A DNA stretch of 20,470 nt, from IMG/VR virus record IMGVR_UViG_3300023116_000451, positions 1-20,470 of that record. The stretch is one strand, 5' to 3'. A program made the position numbers and the translations under genes. Source of the DNA: a virus. Below are positions 1-6,219 of the stretch, one piece after another (positions within the stretch are counted from its first letter, which is position 1; each line of letters starts with the position of its first letter). The notes under the pieces are model-generated. The model did not search any database and was not told where the DNA came from. It worked only from the letters and a program-made list of their open reading frames with translations.

Positions 1-632
1 GAATTGAACAGGCTAGAGAAATTTTTAAGCAAGCTGCAGACTCTGGTGATACAGATCGAATGCTTGCTGCACAAGAGGAAATGTCCAAGGCTTATGCTGA
101 GTCTATGGTTGTTCAACAGCAGCAACAGGCGTGGGAAGAATACAATGCACGTCTTGAAGCTGCAGGTCAAACAGCCGAACAGCATGTACCACAGCAGCAG
201 CAGGAGTATGATCCTAAAGCTGTAGCTTGGGCTAGTAAAAATCCTTGGTTTGGTCAGGATCAGATCATGACTGCAGCAGCATTAGCTGCAGATGCTGAAC
301 TAAAAAGTGAAGGCTATGATCCAGCCGATGACGATTTTTATGAGGAGATTGATCAAAGACTACGTAGCCAGTTTCCTCACAAGTATGAAGACCCTGCTCC
401 AGTTGCAAAACAGGAGGAGGAGACACCACGGTTGCAGGATGCCCCGACAAATTCTGCTCAAGTAGTTGCAGGTGCCTCACGCACACCTCAAACCTCTAAA
501 GGCAATAAAGTTAAACTATCTCAAGAAGATGTTCAACGAGCCAATAAATGGGGTATACCACTTGAACAATATGCTGCTGAAAAGCTAAAGGCTGAACAGG
601 CTGATGGCGAATACACAGAAATTTACAATTAA
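1..632 (+). CDS. Head scaffolding-like protein, 3' part
   Basis: The reading frame is open from the left edge (first full codon at position 3), so the N-terminus lies outside the window. The visible ~209 residues are acidic and Gln-rich (several QQQ runs) and look largely helical. A segment reading KNPWFGQDQIMTAAA sits in the middle and a basic patch reading GNKVKLSQEDVQ near the end. A charged, helical, low-complexity protein just ahead of decoration and capsid genes is what a phage scaffolding protein looks like; such proteins guide procapsid assembly and then leave. The assignment rests on composition, position and resemblance to scaffold proteins of marine podoviruses. It could instead be another head-assembly protein. 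The gene ends 17 bases before the next start. Confidence 0.6.
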   Translation, partial: IEQAREIFKQAADSGDTDRMLAAQEEMSKAYAESMVVQQQQQAWEEYNARLEAAGQTAEQHVPQQQQEYDPKAVAWASKNPWFGQDQIMTAAALAADAELKSEGYDPADDDFYEEIDQRLRSQFPHKYEDPAPVAKQEEETPRLQDAPTNSAQVVAGASRTPQTSKGNKVKLSQEDVQRANKWGIPLEQYAAEKLKAEQADGEYTEIYN

Positions 633-649
633 GCGTGGAAGGAAATACA

Positions 650-1135
650 ATGACAACACGAAATGAATCACGTAGTAGCGATACTAGAGAAACTAAACAA
701 CGTCGTACAACATTCGAAGAGCCTAATTGGCTAGATATTCCTGAATCTGTTATGCACCGCTTTGGTGGTGAAGGCATGGTACTAAGGTGGATACGCATTA
801 CTCTACGTAATCAAGAAGATTACCAGAATGTAGGTAAGCGTACTTCTGAAGGATGGGAATTTGTACAGGCAGATGAAGTTCCAGAAATGCTACATTCCTC
901 TGACGTGAGAGAGGGTGGACGATATGCAGGTGCAGTCTGTCGTGGAGACTTGGCTTTAGCAAAGATGCCTAAAGAACTTGCTGAATCTCGTCAAGAATTT
1001 TATGAGAACCGCAGCCGAGAAATGGTTGATGCCGTTAATGCACAGTTAATGCGCGAAAACAATTCTCAGATGCCTATCTCTAATCAAAGTCGTACACAAG
1101 TTAGTCGCGGTAAACAAGCTAAGTTTCAAGACTAA
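650..1135 (+). CDS. Conserved head-region phage protein, function unknown
   Basis: This 161-residue protein has a polar, disordered-looking N-terminus, a core beginning NWLDIPESVMHRF and containing RWIRITLRNQEDYQNVGKR, and a polar tail. The pattern of a W-rich entry, an RW[IV]R strand, 'GWE' and 'MPKELA' is familiar from small proteins between scaffold and capsid genes of T7-like and marine phages, but I know no proven role. I chose ATG 650 because GGAAGGA at 639-645 gives a well-placed ribosome site; the in-frame GTG at 635 would add five residues and lacks such a site. The position suggests a head assembly or minor head component. Confidence 0.7.
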   Translation: MTTRNESRSSDTRETKQRRTTFEEPNWLDIPESVMHRFGGEGMVLRWIRITLRNQEDYQNVGKRTSEGWEFVQADEVPEMLHSSDVREGGRYAGAVCRGDLALAKMPKELAESRQEFYENRSREMVDAVNAQLMRENNSQMPISNQSRTQVSRGKQAKFQD

Positions 1136-1159
1136 GATTGAATACTGTGGACCGATGAG

Positions 1160-1177
1160 TGTACATGTCAATGTATA
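1160..1177 (+). other. Short RNA hairpin in the leader of the decoration gene
   Basis: TGTACAT and ATGTATA flank a GTCA loop and can form a seven-pair stem with one G-U pair. It lies in the 65-base gap before the decoration-capsid pair, upstream of the AAAGGA ribosome site. No T-tract follows, so it is not an intrinsic terminator. An mRNA processing or stability role is possible but unproven. Confidence 0.3.
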
Positions 1178-1200
1178 GAACATAGAAAGGAAAGTGTAAT

Positions 1201-1785
1201 ATGTCTACTACAAAAGCACTTGACGGTCTACGTCCTTCCCGCATTCGCGGTGGTTCACCAAATAGCAGCGGTATGAATGAATACCGTCTTGCAAGCGGCT
1301 ATGCTGCAAACATTTTTACTGGTGATATTGTTGTAAATGCTGATGGGTACGTAAACGTCCTAACAACCACAACTGAGAAAGCACTAGGTGTTTTCATGGG
1401 TTGTAATTATGTTGCCAATGGCGAACCAAAATGGTCTGCTTATTGGCCTTCAGGAACTTCAGTAACAGAAGCAGTTGCTTATGTTATGGATAATCCATCT
1501 GCCACCTTTGTTATTCAAGCTGACGCTTCAGTATCTATTGGTGACATTAATTCACAAAACTTCAATGTTACTCTAGGTTCAGGTTCAACTGTTACAGGCC
1601 GTTCAGGTTTTGGTATTGACGCAAGTTCACGTACCACAGGTAATGCCATGCTTCGTCCTATCGCAGTTGTTAATGAACCGGGCAATGACATTGATGTAGC
1701 AGCAGAACGTGCTTTTCCAAAGCTAGAAGTTCGTATCGTCAAACATGTCGATGCTTACATTTCTGCTGATTCATCTGTAAACTAA
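1201..1785 (+). CDS. Probable capsid decoration/stabilisation protein
   Basis: This 194-residue protein lies directly upstream of the capsid gene. Its start reads MSTTKALDGLRPSRIRGGSP, then a beta-rich body follows (GDIVVNADGYVNVL, ALGVFMG, ATFVIQADASVSIGD). This arrangement is shared by a family of marine phage head proteins encoded next to the major capsid protein and usually taken as decoration or cement proteins that bind the outer shell. A clear ribosome site (AAAGGAAAG) precedes ATG 1201, and the capsid gene starts 23 bases after the stop. The family resemblance is from memory and the role is inferred from position; a minor structural protein is the alternative. Confidence 0.6.
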   Translation: MSTTKALDGLRPSRIRGGSPNSSGMNEYRLASGYAANIFTGDIVVNADGYVNVLTTTTEKALGVFMGCNYVANGEPKWSAYWPSGTSVTEAVAYVMDNPSATFVIQADASVSIGDINSQNFNVTLGSGSTVTGRSGFGIDASSRTTGNAMLRPIAVVNEPGNDIDVAAERAFPKLEVRIVKHVDAYISADSSVN

Positions 1786-1808
1786 GCGGAAGAAGGGAGT
1801 AAATAACA

Positions 1809-2753
1809 ATGGCTATTAATCGCTCTAGTATTGCAAAAGAACTTCTTCCCGGTCTAAATGCTATTTTTGGCATAGAATACGGTGAAGTGGATAATGAACA
1901 TGAACCACTTTACGAAGTTGAACAGTCAGATCGTGCATTTGAAGAAGAAGTTCTATTCACCGGCTTCGGCACTGCACCTGTAAAGGGTGAAGGTGCTGCA
2001 GTTCAGTATGACGACGCACAGGAAGGATATACTGCTCGGTACACACACGAGACAGTTGCCCTTGCTTTCGCAGTCACTGAAGAAGCTATGGAAGATAACC
2101 TCTATGACACCTTTGCCAAGCTACGTGCACGTGGTCTAGCCCGTGCAATGGCAAATACCAAGCAGGTAAAAGCTGCAGACGTTTTCAATAACGGCTTCAG
2201 TGCTGCTTATCTTGGTGGTGACGGTGTTGCACTATTCTCAGCCGCACACCCAACTGTTGGTGATGGTAATCAGTCCAACACTCTAGGTGCTACCGATCTA
2301 TCAGAAGCTTCACTTGAGACTGCACTTATTACAATCTCAAAGACTAAAGATGATCGTGGCATTCTAATCGGTGCACAGGCCGAGTCACTACACGTTCCAT
2401 CTGATCTAGCATTTACTGCAGACCAGATTCTAAACAGCCAGATGACAACTGTTATTGGTGTAAACCCCAATGACACTTCCATCGGCGCAACCAACCAGAA
2501 CAAGATCAACTCAATCCGTAATCAGGGTCTTGTTCCCGGTGGTTTCTTTGTTAATCGTCGGTTCACTGACACAAACGCTTGGTACATTAAGACTGATGTT
2601 CCTAATGGTACAAAGATGTTTGTTCGTGCACCTCTTGCAACAAAGATGGAACCAGATTTTGACACTGGCAATCTCCGGTTCAAGGCACGTGAACGGTACA
2701 GCTTTGGCTGGTCCGATTGGCGTGGCTTCTACGGTGCTTCAGGTTCCTCCTAA
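1809..2753 (+). CDS. Major capsid protein
   Basis: This 314-residue protein has the size and motifs of an HK97-fold coat protein. Examples are the AVQYDDAQEGYTARYTHETV stretch at about residues 65-84, a helix with AVTEEAMEDNLYDTF that would match the spine region, and a C-terminal domain ending RERYSFGWSDWRGFYG. It follows scaffold-like and decoration-like genes and precedes a strong terminator, as expected for the most abundant virion protein. Codons here are more C- and G-ending than in the flanking genes, consistent with high expression. The ribosome site is AGAAGGGAG at 1790-1798. No prohead protease or delta domain is visible within the gene. It resembles coat proteins of the Mu-gpT-like type seen in marine phages, but the exact family is uncertain. 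Confidence 0.85.
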   Translation: MAINRSSIAKELLPGLNAIFGIEYGEVDNEHEPLYEVEQSDRAFEEEVLFTGFGTAPVKGEGAAVQYDDAQEGYTARYTHETVALAFAVTEEAMEDNLYDTFAKLRARGLARAMANTKQVKAADVFNNGFSAAYLGGDGVALFSAAHPTVGDGNQSNTLGATDLSEASLETALITISKTKDDRGILIGAQAESLHVPSDLAFTADQILNSQMTTVIGVNPNDTSIGATNQNKINSIRNQGLVPGGFFVNRRFTDTNAWYIKTDVPNGTKMFVRAPLATKMEPDFDTGNLRFKARERYSFGWSDWRGFYGASGSS

Positions 2754-2772
2754 GAATCTGTTGAACTAGACT

Positions 2773-2833
2773 AAGGCATAGGGGTGTAGAGAGAAGAAAT
2801 TCTTTTTACACTCCTTTGCCTTTTTTATTTTTT
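2773..2833 (+). terminator. Rho-independent terminator after the capsid gene
   Basis: AAGGCATAGGGGTGTA (2773-2788) pairs with TACACTCCTTTGCCTT (2807-2822), sixteen positions with one T-T mismatch and one G-U pair. The loop region can itself form a small AAGAA/TTCTT stem. A T-tract (TTTTTTATTTTTT, 2821-2833) follows at once. It lies just after the capsid stop, so it should end or reduce transcription from the head genes. Confidence 0.9.
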
Positions 2834-2840
2834 AATCTAG

Positions 2841-2849
2841 TGTTATAAT
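2841..2849 (+). promoter_or_regulatory. Extended -10 promoter-like site after the terminator
   Basis: TGTTATAAT matches the bacterial extended -10 consensus (TGnTATAAT) exactly. The bases 17 upstream are only a T-run, a weak -35, but extended -10 sites can work without one. The site is in the non-coding gap right after the capsid terminator and about 38 bases before the next gene, so it could restart host RNA polymerase for the neck and tail genes. Confidence 0.55.
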
Positions 2850-2886
2850 ACAACAAGTATTAATACTAATCCGAAAAGAGGCTAAA

Positions 2887-3192
2887 ATGACAACAACTCT
2901 TCGCGAAGGATATGTTGTAGGCAGCGGTGTAGTTCTAGATGTTACCTCAAGTGTAACAGTTTCCGATACACGCATTCGTTCTCTATTTGCTACTGGTGTA
3001 GGTACTTTCCTTATCACTGGCACTTCAACAGATGCATATGGAAACATTAAGGGTAATAATATTAAATTTACTCTAACAACTGCAAATGATGCTTCAGAAA
3101 TTTATCTTACTGATCTAGGAATGGATATGAACGGAACAGTAAAAGTTTCTGCACCTACATCTGCTGCTACGGTGGCTGTATTCTATGGCTAA
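2887..3192 (+). CDS. Small beta-rich virion-type protein, function unknown
   Basis: This 101-residue protein is rich in Thr, Val, Ser and Gly with alternating hydrophobic residues throughout (for example GYVVGSGVVLDVTSSVTV), suggesting a compact beta-sandwich. It has no Cys and no membrane segment. It is the first gene after the capsid terminator and promoter-like site, with an AAGAGG ribosome site, and its last eight bases overlap the start of the adaptor gene, so the two are probably co-translated. Its place between capsid and adaptor suggests a minor head or neck protein. I do not recognise a named family. Confidence 0.6.
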   Translation: MTTTLREGYVVGSGVVLDVTSSVTVSDTRIRSLFATGVGTFLITGTSTDAYGNIKGNNIKFTLTTANDASEIYLTDLGMDMNGTVKVSAPTSAATVAVFYG

Positions 3193-3841
3193 CTATACTT
3201 ATCTGGTCAACGAACTAATCGCTGCTACTGAAAATGATAGCACCGAGTTTCTTAACTTTATTCCAAATATGGTGAATAGAGCAGAAGAAAGACTTGTCAA
3301 AGACCTAGATGACTATGGTTTAGTTACCTATACTTCAGTAGCTGTATCAAGTGGTAATAATAAAATTACACTTCCTACAGGCACACGCATTGTTAAAAAC
3401 TTTAACATTGTAAGTAACAGTTCCAAGATTAATCTTCTTATGAGAACTGACGAATTTATTAACGATTATTGGCCTGTAAGTGCTTCAACATCAGAACCAC
3501 GTTACTATGGTCAACGTAACGGATCAACAGTAGTAGTTGCTCCTACACCAGCCTCTACCTATGCAGGAGAGGTTGTTTACATTTCCAGACCTACTACACT
3601 AACTTCAGCAACCAACACAAACTACTTTACAGATTTTTGTTATGATCTTCTGTTTAATGCTTGTATGGTTGAAGCTTCAATGTTTCAAAAAGATTATCAA
3701 ACTGCTGGACTATATCAACAGCAATACAATCAAGTTCTTGATCTACAGCGTAATCAAGCACGACGTACAAGAAGAGATGATATGCAAGCACCAGCAAGTC
3801 CTGCAGGTGCAGACGATAATCTTGTACCTAATTCTAATTAA
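3185..3841 (+). CDS. Head-tail adaptor protein (first copy of adaptor-type genes)
   Basis: This 218-residue protein opens with a helical segment (YLVNELIAATENDSTEFLNFIPNMVNRAEERLVKDLD written in part), then a beta stretch (ITLPTGTRIVKNFNI), a proline/tyrosine region (TSEPRYYG), and a C-terminal helical region with KDYQTAGLYQQQYNQVL. This helix-beta-helix plan with an 'AEERL..DLD' motif is typical of phage adaptor proteins that dock on the portal ring and connect it to the tail. It starts eight bases inside the previous gene. The C-terminal 25 residues (RRTRRDDMQAPASPAG) are likely disordered. The family is inferred by motif memory; confidence is moderate. Confidence 0.65.
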   Translation: MANYTYLVNELIAATENDSTEFLNFIPNMVNRAEERLVKDLDDYGLVTYTSVAVSSGNNKITLPTGTRIVKNFNIVSNSSKINLLMRTDEFINDYWPVSASTSEPRYYGQRNGSTVVVAPTPASTYAGEVVYISRPTTLTSATNTNYFTDFCYDLLFNACMVEASMFQKDYQTAGLYQQQYNQVLDLQRNQARRTRRDDMQAPASPAGADDNLVPNSN

Positions 3842-3856
3842 TAATAGGAGATATTA

Positions 3857-4039
3857 ATGAAAGATGTTCCTGCAGATAAAATGAATTCTCTAGGTAAGCT
3901 ACCTACTAAAGTTCGAAATAAAATGGGCTATAAAAAAGCTGGCGGCTATATGAAAAAAATGGGTGGCGGTTATATGAAGAAAATGAAAAAGGGCGGTAAA
4001 ACTGGTAAGTATAATTGTTCACATAATCGGCTTTACTAA
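3857..4039 (+). CDS. Small Lys/Gly-rich basic protein with CSHNRLY tail
   Basis: This 60-residue protein is strongly basic. Its middle is a run of MKKMGGG / MKKMKKGGK units, and it ends in YNCSHNRLY. A good ribosome site (TAGGAG at 3844-3849) precedes ATG 3857. No enzyme motif is visible. Similar MKKGG-rich mini-proteins occur near structural genes of marine phages with no known role. The last seven residues are identical to those of the protein ending at 4782 although the rest differs, so the tail looks like a transferable functional element. DNA or RNA binding, or packaging inside the head, is possible. Confidence 0.7.
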   Translation: MKDVPADKMNSLGKLPTKVRNKMGYKKAGGYMKKMGGGYMKKMKKGGKTGKYNCSHNRLY

Positions 4040-4042
4040 ATT

Positions 4043-4486
4043 ATGGGTGGAATACCTTTAGAACTTATAACAATGCTTGGCTCTGGATTATTATCTGGAG
4101 TAATGACTATTTGGAGTCAAAACCAAAAAGCTAAACAAGCTGCTTTTGATAGAGCAATAGAAGGACTAGCTGCACAATCTAAAGCTACTAATGAAGCACG
4201 TCGTTATGAGAATAAAGGTTTTCAAATTACACGACGTATTATTGCATTAGCTGCCGTATCTGCAATTATTGTTTGGCCTAAAGTTGTTGCAGTATTTTGG
4301 CCTGACGTACCAGTAACAGTTGGATACACACAATGGAATCCCGGTTTTCTATTTATAACAGAAGGAACTGAGACTGTTACTTGGCAATCACTTAAAGGAT
4401 TAGTTTTAACACCCTTGGATACGCATCTACTTTCTGCTATTATTGGAATGTATTTTGGTGCATCAATGGTAAAGAATGCTAGATAA
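4043..4486 (+). CDS. Membrane protein, holin-like candidate
   Basis: This 147-residue protein has a hydrophobic N-terminal stretch (about residues 8-24), a basic amphipathic linker with many Ala, Lys and Arg (25-65), a strong membrane segment (66-86, IIALAAVSAIIVWPKVVAVFW), a loop with TVGYTQWNPGFLF, and a last membrane segment (about 126-143). This plan is common in marine podoviruses, where the protein is often guessed to be a holin. No endolysin or spanin gene is in the window, so a lysis role is inference. A structural or ejection-channel role is an alternative. It starts three bases after the preceding basic mini-protein, in the same mini-protein island. Confidence 0.7.
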   Translation: MGGIPLELITMLGSGLLSGVMTIWSQNQKAKQAAFDRAIEGLAAQSKATNEARRYENKGFQITRRIIALAAVSAIIVWPKVVAVFWPDVPVTVGYTQWNPGFLFITEGTETVTWQSLKGLVLTPLDTHLLSAIIGMYFGASMVKNAR

Positions 4487-4500
4487 ATAGGAGTTTTATA

Positions 4501-4782
4501 ATGGGTTTAAAAGTTACAGATTTTATGGGGGCTATTCCTGCTATTGGCGGGAGAATGGATAAAGAAGATCGTGGTTTTCTTGTTGGTTTGCTTCCCGGTG
4601 TTATGTATAAAGAATCTCAAAGAAAGAAAAGACGTACTCCTAGTCAACAAGTTGCACAAGCTTCTAACGTAGGACAGGCTCAAGCTTCTAATGTAGGAAA
4701 GCGTATGAAGAAGGGTGGTAAAGTTTCTTCTTCTAAAAGCAAAAAGAAGACTTATAAATGTTCACATAATAGGCTTTATTAA
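4501..4782 (+). CDS. Small basic protein with CSHNRLY tail (second copy)
   Basis: This 93-residue protein has a moderately hydrophobic N-terminal third ([16 protein letters not shown], then [13 protein letters not shown]), a tandem seven-residue-type repeat ([14 protein letters not shown]), and a Lys-rich tail ending YKCSHNRLY. The final 24 coding bases (4759-4782) match 4016-4039 at 22 of 24 positions, with both differences synonymous. The ribosome site is AGGAG at 4491-4495. The stop overlaps the next start (TAATG). Function is unknown; the hydrophobic first part could associate with membrane or with the neighbouring membrane protein. Confidence 0.7.
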   Translation: MGLKVTDFMGAIPAIGGRMDKEDRGFLVGLLPGVMYKESQRKKRRTPSQQVAQASNVGQAQASNVGKRMKKGGKVSSSKSKKKTYKCSHNRLY

Positions 4783-4961
4783 TGCCTCTTAAAAAAGGTA
4801 AAAGTAAAAAAACTATCAGTGAAAACATTCGTAGAGAAATGAAAGCTGGTAAACCACAGAAACAAGCAGTAGCTATCGCACTTCAAAAAGCTGGTAGGAG
4901 AAAGGCAAATGGCCGTAAAACGTCGAACAACAAAGTCAAGAAAAACTACCGCAAAGCCTAA
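4782..4961 (+). CDS. 59-residue basic protein of the KQAVAIAL type
   Basis: The protein reads [20 protein letters not shown] at the start, then [19 protein letters not shown]. The 'G.PQKQA.AIAL..AG' pattern is frequent in tiny phage proteins, and in those I recall the protein ends soon after it. Here about 18 more residues continue across the start of the next gene, a 53-base out-of-frame overlap. The start is coupled to the previous stop (TAATG). It is basic, probably a helical hairpin, with no known role. The overlapping tail may exist only because no stop occurs earlier in this frame. Confidence 0.6.
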   Translation: MPLKKGKSKKTISENIRREMKAGKPQKQAVAIALQKAGRRKANGRKTSNNKVKKNYRKA

Positions 4962-5127
4962 ATCAAAAGTCAATCAGGCTGGTAACTACACTAAGCCTAC
5001 AATGCGTAAAAGACTTTTTGAAAGTATTAAGGCTGGTGGTAAAGGCGGTAGACCGGGGCAATGGTCAGCACGTAAAGCACAAATGCTTGCAAAACAATAT
5101 AAAGCCAAAGGCGGAGGTTATAGATAA
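4909..5127 (+). CDS. Small basic protein with [10 protein letters not shown] motif
   Basis: This 72-residue, Lys/Arg-rich protein has a disordered basic N-terminus ([13 protein letters not shown]) and a compact C-terminal motif, [18 protein letters not shown], followed by a helix and the ending KAKGGGYR. This motif recurs in very small proteins of marine phages and, as I recall, of some large eukaryotic DNA viruses, as a domain of unknown function. The start at 4909 is supported by AGGAGAAAGG at 4892-4901, which lies inside the end of the previous gene. A nucleic-acid-binding role is plausible from charge alone. Confidence 0.7.
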   Translation: MAVKRRTTKSRKTTAKPKSKVNQAGNYTKPTMRKRLFESIKAGGKGGRPGQWSARKAQMLAKQYKAKGGGYR

Positions 5128-5129
5128 TA

Positions 5130-5210
5130 ATGGAATGTAATTGTAAAATGTGTCCTGTACACACAGTAAAACGTATTATTGCAAAGATCAAGGCTCTTGT
5201 AGGAAAATAA
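5130..5210 (+). CDS. 26-residue Cys-rich cationic microprotein
   Basis: From ATG 5130 the frame reads MECNCKMCPVH followed by TVKRIIAKIKALVGK and a stop. Cys3, Cys5, Cys8 and His11 could bind a metal ion. The rest is a short cationic amphipathic helix. GGAGG at 5113-5117 is twelve bases upstream, and the frame fits exactly between the neighbouring genes (two bases after one stop, one base before the next start), as a real gene would in this tightly packed region. It could also be a chance open frame, so confidence is moderate. Confidence 0.5.
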   Translation: MECNCKMCPVHTVKRIIAKIKALVGK

Positions 5211-5211
5211 A

Positions 5212-5472
5212 GTGGCTTTGAAAAAACCACAACGTAGTCTTAAATCTTGGACTAAGCAGAAATGGCGTACTAAATCAGGTAAGCCATCTACGCAAGGTCC
5301 AAAGGCTACTGGTGAAAGATACTTACCAGAGAAAGCTATTAAACGTCTTAGTGCTAAAGAATATGCTGCTACAACAAAAGCTAAACGTAAAGCAACTAAG
5401 AAGGGTAAGCAAGTAGCTAAACAACCAAAGAAGATTGCTAAAAAAGTAAGACGATATAGAAGGGTTACATAA
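5212..5472 (+). CDS. Small basic protein, SLKSWTKQKWRT type
   Basis: This 86-residue protein starts at GTG 5212 (the frame has no better start, and it follows the previous stop by one base). It reads SLKSWTKQKWRTKSGKPSTQ, then RYLPEKAIKRLSAKEYAAT, and a Lys/Arg-rich tail with KRKATKKGKQVAKQPKK. The W-T-K-Q-K-W opening and the RYLP..A..L plan recur in small proteins of marine phages and apparently in some large DNA viruses of eukaryotes, without a known function. It is extremely basic, so nucleic-acid binding is likely. Its stop overlaps the next start (TAATG). Confidence 0.7.
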   Translation: MALKKPQRSLKSWTKQKWRTKSGKPSTQGPKATGERYLPEKAIKRLSAKEYAATTKAKRKATKKGKQVAKQPKKIAKKVRRYRRVT

Positions 5473-5768
5473 TGGCTGTACGTAAACGTAAAGGCAAAGG
5501 CATGAAAGGCATGAGCATTAAGAGTGGTGATAAGCGTCCCACTAAAGCTGGTGCAGGAATGACCAAGAAGGGTGTTGCTAAATATCGTAGACAGAATCCC
5601 GGTTCTAAGCTTAAAACAGCCGTAACTGAAAAGAAACCTTCTAAAGCACGTGCAGCACGACGTAAGTCATATTGTGCACGATCAGCAGGGCAAATGAAAA
5701 AGTTTCCTAAAGCTGCTAAAAATCCTAATAGCCGTTTGCGTCAAGCACGTAAGCGGTGGAGGTGTTAA
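5472..5768 (+). CDS. Small basic protein with CARSAGQMKKFPKAAK motif
   Basis: This 98-residue protein has a Lys-rich N-terminus, a central GAGMTKKGVAKYRRQNPGSK segment and a conserved end: RRKSYCARSAGQMKKFPKAA followed by NPNSRLRQARKRWRC. The family is widespread in phages and large DNA viruses as a domain of unknown function (I believe DUF6321). The two Cys residues, one in YCARS and one at the C-terminus, are typical of it. It is coupled at both ends by TAATG overlaps, so it is translated with its neighbours. A DNA-binding or virion-packaged role is a guess from charge and context. Confidence 0.75.
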   Translation: MAVRKRKGKGMKGMSIKSGDKRPTKAGAGMTKKGVAKYRRQNPGSKLKTAVTEKKPSKARAARRKSYCARSAGQMKKFPKAAKNPNSRLRQARKRWRC

Positions 5769-5872
5769 TGGCTATAGGTCGTTCTAATATAACACAACAA
5801 GTTACTAAACCACCTTATAAGAAAAGAAAGATAAAAACTAAAAAGATAAAACGGAAAACAAAGAAAAGATAG
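5768..5872 (+). CDS. 34-residue very basic peptide
   Basis: The peptide reads MAIGRSNITQQVTKPPYKKR and then a Lys/Arg run with Ile and Thr, ending in TAG. The opening 'GRS.I..Q.TKPP' is a pattern I recognise from tiny proteins of marine phages of unknown role. It starts inside the previous stop (TAATG), with GGAGG at 5759-5763 as a ribosome site, and its TAG overlaps the next GTG start. These perfect junctions support it despite its size. More than half of the last 20 residues are Lys or Arg. Confidence 0.65.
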   Translation: MAIGRSNITQQVTKPPYKKRKIKTKKIKRKTKKR

Positions 5873-6219
5873 TGTGTAAGTTGAAAAAGTTTTTAAATAA
5901 ATTCTCAGAAGCATGGATTCAAGCTTTTGTATCTTGTTGTACTATGATGGTGCAGGGTGATTTTTTATCTTTATCTTTGAAACATGCTTTTGTTGCTTCT
6001 AAAACAGCGTCAATAACAGGAATAGCAACAAGTTTATTCTTAGTAAAGTTTAATAAAAATATGTCTCCTTTTATAGTAGCATGGATAGTTGGTTTATTTA
6101 CATCAATAAGTGATTATATTGTACATCCAACACACTTTGGTGACTTTTTTTATGAAGCATTAGCTACAGGTATTATGGCAGGATTTCTTGCTTATGCTTA
6201 TGAAAGGTTTAAAAAATAA
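5872..6219 (+). CDS. Small multi-pass membrane protein
   Basis: This 115-residue protein starts at GTG 5872, overlapping the previous TAG. Hydrophobic segments lie at about residues 41-58, 65-84 and 92-110, with a weaker, possibly interfacial stretch at 14-27. The C-terminus is basic (YERFKK). The gene is more AT-rich than its neighbours. With the membrane protein at 4043 it could form a holin/antiholin pair, or act during infection at the membrane, but there is no lysis enzyme nearby. The stop overlaps the next adaptor gene (TAATG). Function unknown. Confidence 0.65.
   Translation: MCKLKKFLNKFSEAWIQAFVSCCTMMVQGDFLSLSLKHAFVASKTASITGIATSLFLVKFNKNMSPFIVAWIVGLFTSISDYIVHPTHFGDFFYEALATGIMAGFLAYAYERFKK

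Noticed and set aside
4-225. Open frame at the left edge in another frame
   Set aside because: It overlaps the scaffold-like gene, whose frame is open to the edge and has protein-like composition.
635-649. GTG start for the second gene
   Set aside because: ATG 650 has a better spaced ribosome site and related proteins start near it.
1152-1181. Hammerhead ribozyme-like core (CCGATGA, hairpin, GAA) before the decoration gene
   Set aside because: The required CUGAUGA core has C instead of the invariant U, there is an extra base before the stem, and the sequences needed for the outer stems do not pair.
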